Part shown: in pieces, positions 59,776 through 64,000 of the stretch | Layout of the letters: each line of letters begins with the position of its first letter | Position numbering within the stretch: position 1 is the first letter of the stretch | NCBI GenBank assembly: GCA_905221605.1 | Contig: CAJNDS010002360.1 | Coordinates: 244,001-308,000 of the forward strand | Origin: Symbiodinium natans | Lineage: Eukaryota; Sar; Dinophyceae; Suessiales; Symbiodiniaceae | DNA length: 64,000 bases | Direction: 5' to 3' | The notes under the pieces: generated by a model | What the model was told of the DNA's origin: nothing | The model's input: the letters and a program-made list of their open reading frames with translations, nothing else | Database searches by the model: none | Position numbers and translations under genes: made by a program

Positions 59776-60847
59776 CTACTACTCCTCCTACTTCTGCTAC
59801 TTCTACTGCTCCTTTCTACAACTACTGCCAACGGTGACGCGACCTACAACCCCTAACAACAACCACAAACAAACAACCACAATAAGAACCGCAACAACAA
59901 CCACAACCAAAACAACCCAATCACACACCCACAACAACTCTAACAACCACTACAACCAGAACACTCACAACCAGACTTCTTTCACAGTATTCGCGTTTCA
60001 ACGCTGTCGAAATTGTCCAAAAAAGCACGTTTATGCCAGAGATCGCAAGCCAGAAAGTCAAAAAACGCTCAACAGTCGATCATCCATTGTGGAACTTCAA
60101 CAAGCAAGATTGTCATGTGTCACGTCGAGCTTGCACGCCTGTACTTCGTGCTTGCACAGTGGGTTCTTTTAAGATGGTTAAGAAAGAAAGAGATGGAAAA
60201 TGAAAAGAAAGAACGGAGATAGACCAGTTATTTTGTTTTTTCTTGTTTTTTTTATCCTTTATTTTATTGTGTCTTGCCTATTTTATTTTTTCCGATTTTT
60301 TTTGAAGCAAAAAAGTAAAAATCTCAGAAGAAGTATGCAGAGCTGTTTCATACCGTCTTTGCAATGGTTGGAGAGGAAGAGATCGATTTTCACCTCTTGC
60401 CCGTCACCTATTCCACCACCGTGGAAATGTATCATTTGGTTCTATGAAGTGCTTTGGTGGGATTGCTGTAAGAGTCAATAGAGAGGCTGCTAGAAGAGAA
60501 CGGCAAGGAAATTGACAGAAATGGGTTCTTGGGATAGTTAGGGCAAAAAGAGGGGTGCTGCTGGGAAACCCACCTCTTTCTGTGTAGGTTTGCTTGAGCA
60601 GCTTTTCTGTATTCTCCGCAATTCCCAAGTCTTACCTGGCTGAAGGTCTGCAAGGTCTGCCGGCTCCAAGTGAACTGCCTCTTCCGCTAGAGCTGGTGCG
60701 GGCACGGTTGTTAAAGTGTGAAGCACGTAAAGTGTGCACGTTTGCACGGCTGTTGGCAGAGAACCTGGTGCTTTGTCTTGCATGCGCTTGTATCAAGTCA
60801 GCATGCCAGGCCGCGATTTGCTGTGCTGCGTGATGCCTCCAGTGATG

Positions 60848-60859
60848 TTTTGGCTTAAG
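60848..60859 (+). other. Possible spliced-leader relic
   Basis: TTTTGGCTTAAG differs by one base from the end of the dinoflagellate spliced leader (…TTTTGGCTCAAG). It lies 66 bases upstream of the ATG of the open frame at 60925 on the same strand. One mismatch in 12 bases is possible by chance in a window this size, so this is only suggestive. Confidence 0.3.
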
Positions 60860-60924
60860 CAGCTCGTCTGATACGCAGCCAGAAAGAGGACCTGCGCCAG
60901 AGATCCTGTGGGCGAGACGTTTCC

Positions 60925-61512
60925 ATGATCCTGCTCTATTGTGCAAGTCCACGCAGCTCTGAAGTCAGCAGTGCCTCAAGCTTGACACTGCTGCAGTTTG
61001 TTCTCTTCATCAAGAAGCTTGCACAGACAAGGGATGGGAAGCAGCTGCATCACATGTGCGTTGCCCTTGTAGAACTTGTCCGGAAAGCGCGAGAAGCAAC
61101 AGGCGGCTGGAGCAGGACGTGGAAGGTGCAAAGCAGACGTGTCTCTGCCGCACGGAATGACTTGATGTGGAGAAAGTCAAACATCCACTTGCTGGGCGGA
61201 AGAAGTCTTCTGCTGCAAGCGGTTTCAGGATCCAAGTTTTCTCTTACAGAGGCTCCAGACCCTGACAAGTCTCCATATAGATGCTCTATAAACCATTTAG
61301 AAAGTCTGAACCCACAAACTCTCAACCCTCAAAAGGCACTCAGCCCCAAAATTGTCAACAAACTGAAGACACAGCCGAAGGCATCCTGTAGAATGCCTTC
61401 GAGGTTGTTACACTATGCCGCTGAGGGTCTCCTTCTTCGCAAAAAGGCTCGAGGCGACCACTCTCTGGCGCGCACGCACAGATGGAAGTCACTTGAAGGT
61501 GTTTTAAAATAA
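60925..61512 (+). CDS. Possible intronless gene, 195 residues
   Basis: The frame starts at a real ATG and ends at TAA. The first third looks coding (LLQFVLFIKKLAQTRDGKQL, then MCVALVELVRKAREATGGWS) with ordinary codon use. Later residues include ESLNPQTLNPQKALSPK, the peptide signature of telomere-like DNA, so the 3' part may be an intron or an inserted repeat. A spliced-leader-like sequence lies just upstream. It could be a retro-inserted cDNA copy. No domain recognised. Confidence 0.4.
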   Translation: MILLYCASPRSSEVSSASSLTLLQFVLFIKKLAQTRDGKQLHHMCVALVELVRKAREATGGWSRTWKVQSRRVSAARNDLMWRKSNIHLLGGRSLLLQAVSGSKFSLTEAPDPDKSPYRCSINHLESLNPQTLNPQKALSPKIVNKLKTQPKASCRMPSRLLHYAAEGLLLRKKARGDHSLARTHRWKSLEGVLK

Positions 61513-61635
61513 CTTACTTTGGAAGTGTTTTCGAAATGTGACTTTCCAAGTGTTTCGAATAAGTCACTTTCTTCGAAATTTGTGTGCAGAACCCTTATTT
61601 TTGCCAGTGCAAGCAAGAACGCAGTGTGGCTTTTC

Positions 61636-61745
61636 CATTGCTTCAAACCACTTGAGGCGCACTCTGCCACTTGGGGCGCACTTTAAAACTTCAAACCACT
61701 TGAAGCGGGCTTTGAACCACGGACGTCAAACCACTTGGAACGTGC
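61636..61745 (+). repeat. Short degenerate repeats (AAACCACTTG)
   Basis: CTTCAAACCACTTGAGGCGCAC at 61639, CCACTTGGGGCGCAC, CTTCAAACCACTTGAAGCGGGC and CAAACCACTTGGAACGTGC follow each other at 25-40-base spacing. A small tandem family, not coding. Confidence 0.6.
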
Positions 61746-62493
61746 TTCCGAGCTGCCTTCATAATGAGTGTGGCTCTCTTGCCCAAGAAGAACCAGATGG
61801 TTTGAACCTGGAGCATCTTCGTTGGATAAGAGCAGAAAAATGCCCGACAAGAAGAGGTCGGACAAAGAATTGCGAAACCGAATGGAGTGACGAACAACAA
61901 AGGTACATTGCATTTTTGATGTTTGGAAGTCTAAAAAACCGCTGACAGCAGAGTCTTAAAATGCATTAACTAGCGGATAGTTTTCGAATGTGGCAAGAAT
62001 TTCCAGAATCCAGGATCTATAGTTGCGGTGGCACACTCTAGAGGTGACATTTGCTGGTAATGATAGGGTTTGATAAGCAAGAACTAAATACAAAACTAAA
62101 GGATGTTCTGATGCAAAGGGGTTTCCGTCATTCAACGGGTTTCAACGCTTGGACTGCACGTTAATGCAAAAATCCTTTCTTTATTGGGCGCATCAGAAAA
62201 GTATTGTACAATGGAAATTAATGTTATTGCAAATAGAAAACGTAAAAACTAATCGAAAGGGTGTCTTGACACTTGAGTCCAGATCGAACCAGGTTGTTGC
62301 GCCTTCTTCTGGTTTTTGTAGTTGTTCTGGTAGTTGTGGTGCCTGAAATGACGCTGCGTTCTTCAAGTACCCCGCAGAAGAAGGGCTTTTTGTAAGAGGA
62401 AAAATTGCGGTGCAATTTTAGTTGCTTGTGCTTAAAGATGTTTCCTTTGTGAATCTGTCTTGCTTGAACTGGAGTGCATGCTTGTTATTGCAG

Positions 62494-62574
62494 GAATCTT
62501 TTATCGTCGCAATTGAAGGAGAGGAAAATTTTTTAATGACTGGTGCATGTTTTGATGGTGATTTGAACCTCAAA
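62494..62574 (+). CDS. Possible internal exon, 27 codons
   Basis: Acceptor TGTTATTGCAG and donor GTAGGT bound exactly 27 codons, phase 0 at both ends (ESFIVAIEGEENFLMTGACF). The same frame remains open to 62739. It is on the opposite strand from the gene start at 62950, so it either belongs to a different gene or is a fortunate coincidence. Confidence 0.35.
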
Positions 62575-62869
62575 GTAGGTATGGTATGCTTGTACGTAGT
62601 TTTTTGGAATGTGATGAAAGTCGTCGTTGTCATTGAACATTGTCCTTTTGTTGCCCGAATCCTGTCTGATTGGGACAACCGTTTCCGATTCGGGGTAAAG
62701 TGCCTTCTGCCTGTAGGCATGGTAGAGCAGGTCTGCTGAATGATTGTTTAGGCTAGAAAGTGTCTGAGGTAACTTGGTATTGCTTTGGCTTGCACATGAA
62801 GAACCTCAGCATGCCTGGAAGCTTGCGGCTTTCAATTGCGTTGAAACGCAAAGCAGCCTAAGAACCTAC

Positions 62870-62950
62870 GCACTGAAAGATCAGAGAAACAGGGAGAACT
62901 ACCAAGCCCAGAACCCGCACAGTAAGCAAGCACTTGCCACACCTTTTCAT
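62870..62950 (-). CDS. First exon with a signal peptide or anchor
   Basis: ATG at 62950 opens 27 codons (MKRCGKCLLTVRVLGLVVLP, then VSLIFQC) that form a basic start and a hydrophobic helix, as in a signal peptide or membrane anchor. The exon ends at a GTAGGT donor in phase 0. Upstream on the same strand, 41 bases before the ATG, is the array of spliced-leader relics at 62992-63036, as expected for a gene whose trans-spliced mRNA was copied back into the genome. Downstream exons were not identified and the protein is unknown. Confidence 0.5.
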
Positions 62951-62991
62951 TTTGAAGCGAAAGACGTTTGCAGAAGCTTGTGGTCTTAAGT

Positions 62992-63036
62992 CTTGAGCCA
63001 GGCTCGTCACTTGAGCCAATGCTCCTTGAGCCAAAG
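62992..63036 (-). promoter_or_regulatory. Three tandem spliced-leader relics
   Basis: On the minus strand the order is CTTTGGCTCAAG (63036-63025), ATTGGCTCAAG (63020-63010) and TGGCTCAAG (63000-62992). The known dinoflagellate leader ends CCATTTTGGCTCAAG. The outermost copy is preceded by CCGCATTCATT, similar to the CCGTAGCCAT start of the leader, so it may be nearly full-length. Each copy ends in AG and could itself have served as acceptor for a later leader. Such arrays are known from recycled cDNAs in dinoflagellates. The ATG of the adjacent exon is 41 bases downstream. Confidence 0.6.
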
Positions 63037-63489
63037 AATGAATGCGGCTTTAAACACGATGAAAGCCGTGGCGGGACTCGAGTCAGCAATGCTTGTCCAC
63101 GTTGTGGTCATTTCAGTGGCGATATCGGGCTGGCCAAGTTTGCCACCTTGCCCAAGCGCGCAGAACAGAGGTCCAGGCAAATAGGAACACAGGGACGGCT
63201 GCCAGTGACAGTAGAAGCCGGAAAGCAGATACGGCGTGCACTTGCAATGCGCTTATTCCGAGCATTCTAGGTGCCTTTAGGCAGCTTGTGACTGGTGGGG
63301 CAATCTGTATTGCAGACACTGCCGAATCAACACTTTTCTTGCTTGGCCGTACTCCTGGTAGTAGACCCTGACTCTCCAAACCAGAAGGTGCGTCTTTTGG
63401 AGGGTGCTCGGGGGCAGGAGCTGCCAAAGAAGAGCTGGTGATGCTCATCTTCATTCCGACGCATGCGCAAGGGATTAAATCTTGCTCCA

Positions 63490-63964
63490 CCGCAGGGTTT
63501 AGAGGTTAGGAGTTTAGGATTTAGGGTTTAGGGGTGTAGGGGTTTAGGGTGGGATTAAGATGTCGGGCTACGGGTTGCCCCAAGCTCTAAACTCCAACCC
63601 CCCAAAGAACAAGAGGATGTTCTTTGCCGCACACGAGCAGTACATAACTCTTTGGCTAGTTGCATCGTCCCTGAACATGGGCCCTTGATTGGGGAACCCC
63701 TATACACCCCTTCTGGTGAAACCCAAGGCCCCGTAAACCCTAAACCCTAAACACTAAAACCCTAAGCCCTAAGCCCGAAGCCCTAAACCCTAAGCCCTAA
63801 ACCCTAACCCCAAACCCTAAAGCTTGGGCCTAAACTTCAAACTGAGGATTTATCATCCCAGCCCGCCAGAAGCCCAAAGTCCCCGGGAATCCAGTCTTGC
63901 GAAGCTCTCGGCCAAGATGGCAGACTTCCCCAAAAACGAGAGGCGAGTTCAGGATGTTTAGGGT

Positions 63965-63996
<32 letters not shown>

Positions 63997-64000
63997 GGTT
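63490..64000 (+). repeat. Telomere-like repeats ending in a TTGAGGG variant array
   Basis: TTTAGGG-type runs at 63494-63550, CCCTAAA-type runs at 63733-63825, then from 63957 to the window end five or more perfect GGGTTGA units after one TTTAGGG. The last array differs from the canonical motif at one position in every unit, which implies amplification of a variant. It continues past the window edge. Confidence 0.85.

Overview
This window looks like nuclear DNA of an alga, most likely a dinoflagellate. Four observations support that. Plant-type telomere-like motifs (TTTAGGG/CCCTAAA) are scattered through both ends. Three tandem copies of the 3' end of the dinoflagellate spliced leader (…TTGGCTCAAG) lie just 5' of a gene start near 63.0 kb. 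Coding exons are short (14-70 codons), and several introns appear to start with GA or GC instead of GT, including one confirmed by a conserved protein motif. One open frame carries the LNPQTLNPQ peptide that telomere-like DNA encodes in such genomes. A chromerid or another TTTAGGG alga cannot be excluded. I see no rRNA, tRNA, CRISPR array, virus or recognisable transposon. All calls were made by reading the sequence, with no database search.

Layout. 0.1-9.4 kb is a repeat-dominated block. It holds a small minisatellite, interstitial telomeric repeats in both orientations, a 1.1-kb tandem duplication and six copies of a conserved peptide-coding module inside a ~767-bp higher-order repeat. An 11-exon plus-strand gene with GC-rich exons and very AT-rich introns sits inside it (4.79-5.98 kb), with a minus-strand terminal exon at 3.9-4.1 kb. 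9.4-12.1 kb is mostly diverged tandem repeats.

12.1-52 kb is the gene-bearing part. Almost every exon I can bound with splice sites and matching codon phase lies on the minus strand, so the long plus-strand open frames here are mostly shadows. The best calls are a GNAT-family acetyltransferase (34.5-36.3 kb), a phase-consistent four-exon gene of 113 residues (32.8-33.4 kb), a group of membrane-spanning exons (13.2-14.0 kb), a run of exons that each encode one amphipathic helix (17.5-18.3 kb), and about fifteen single exons of unknown function.

52.3-60 kb is again repeat-rich: a second locus of the same minisatellite family, G-runs, a degenerate AT-rich array and two long TAC arrays. 60.8-63.1 kb holds two possible gene starts linked to spliced-leader-like sequence. 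The window ends in telomere-like repeats, finally a TTGAGGG variant array. The genes do not form an obvious shared pathway. What unites the middle of the window is common strand, short exons and small introns.
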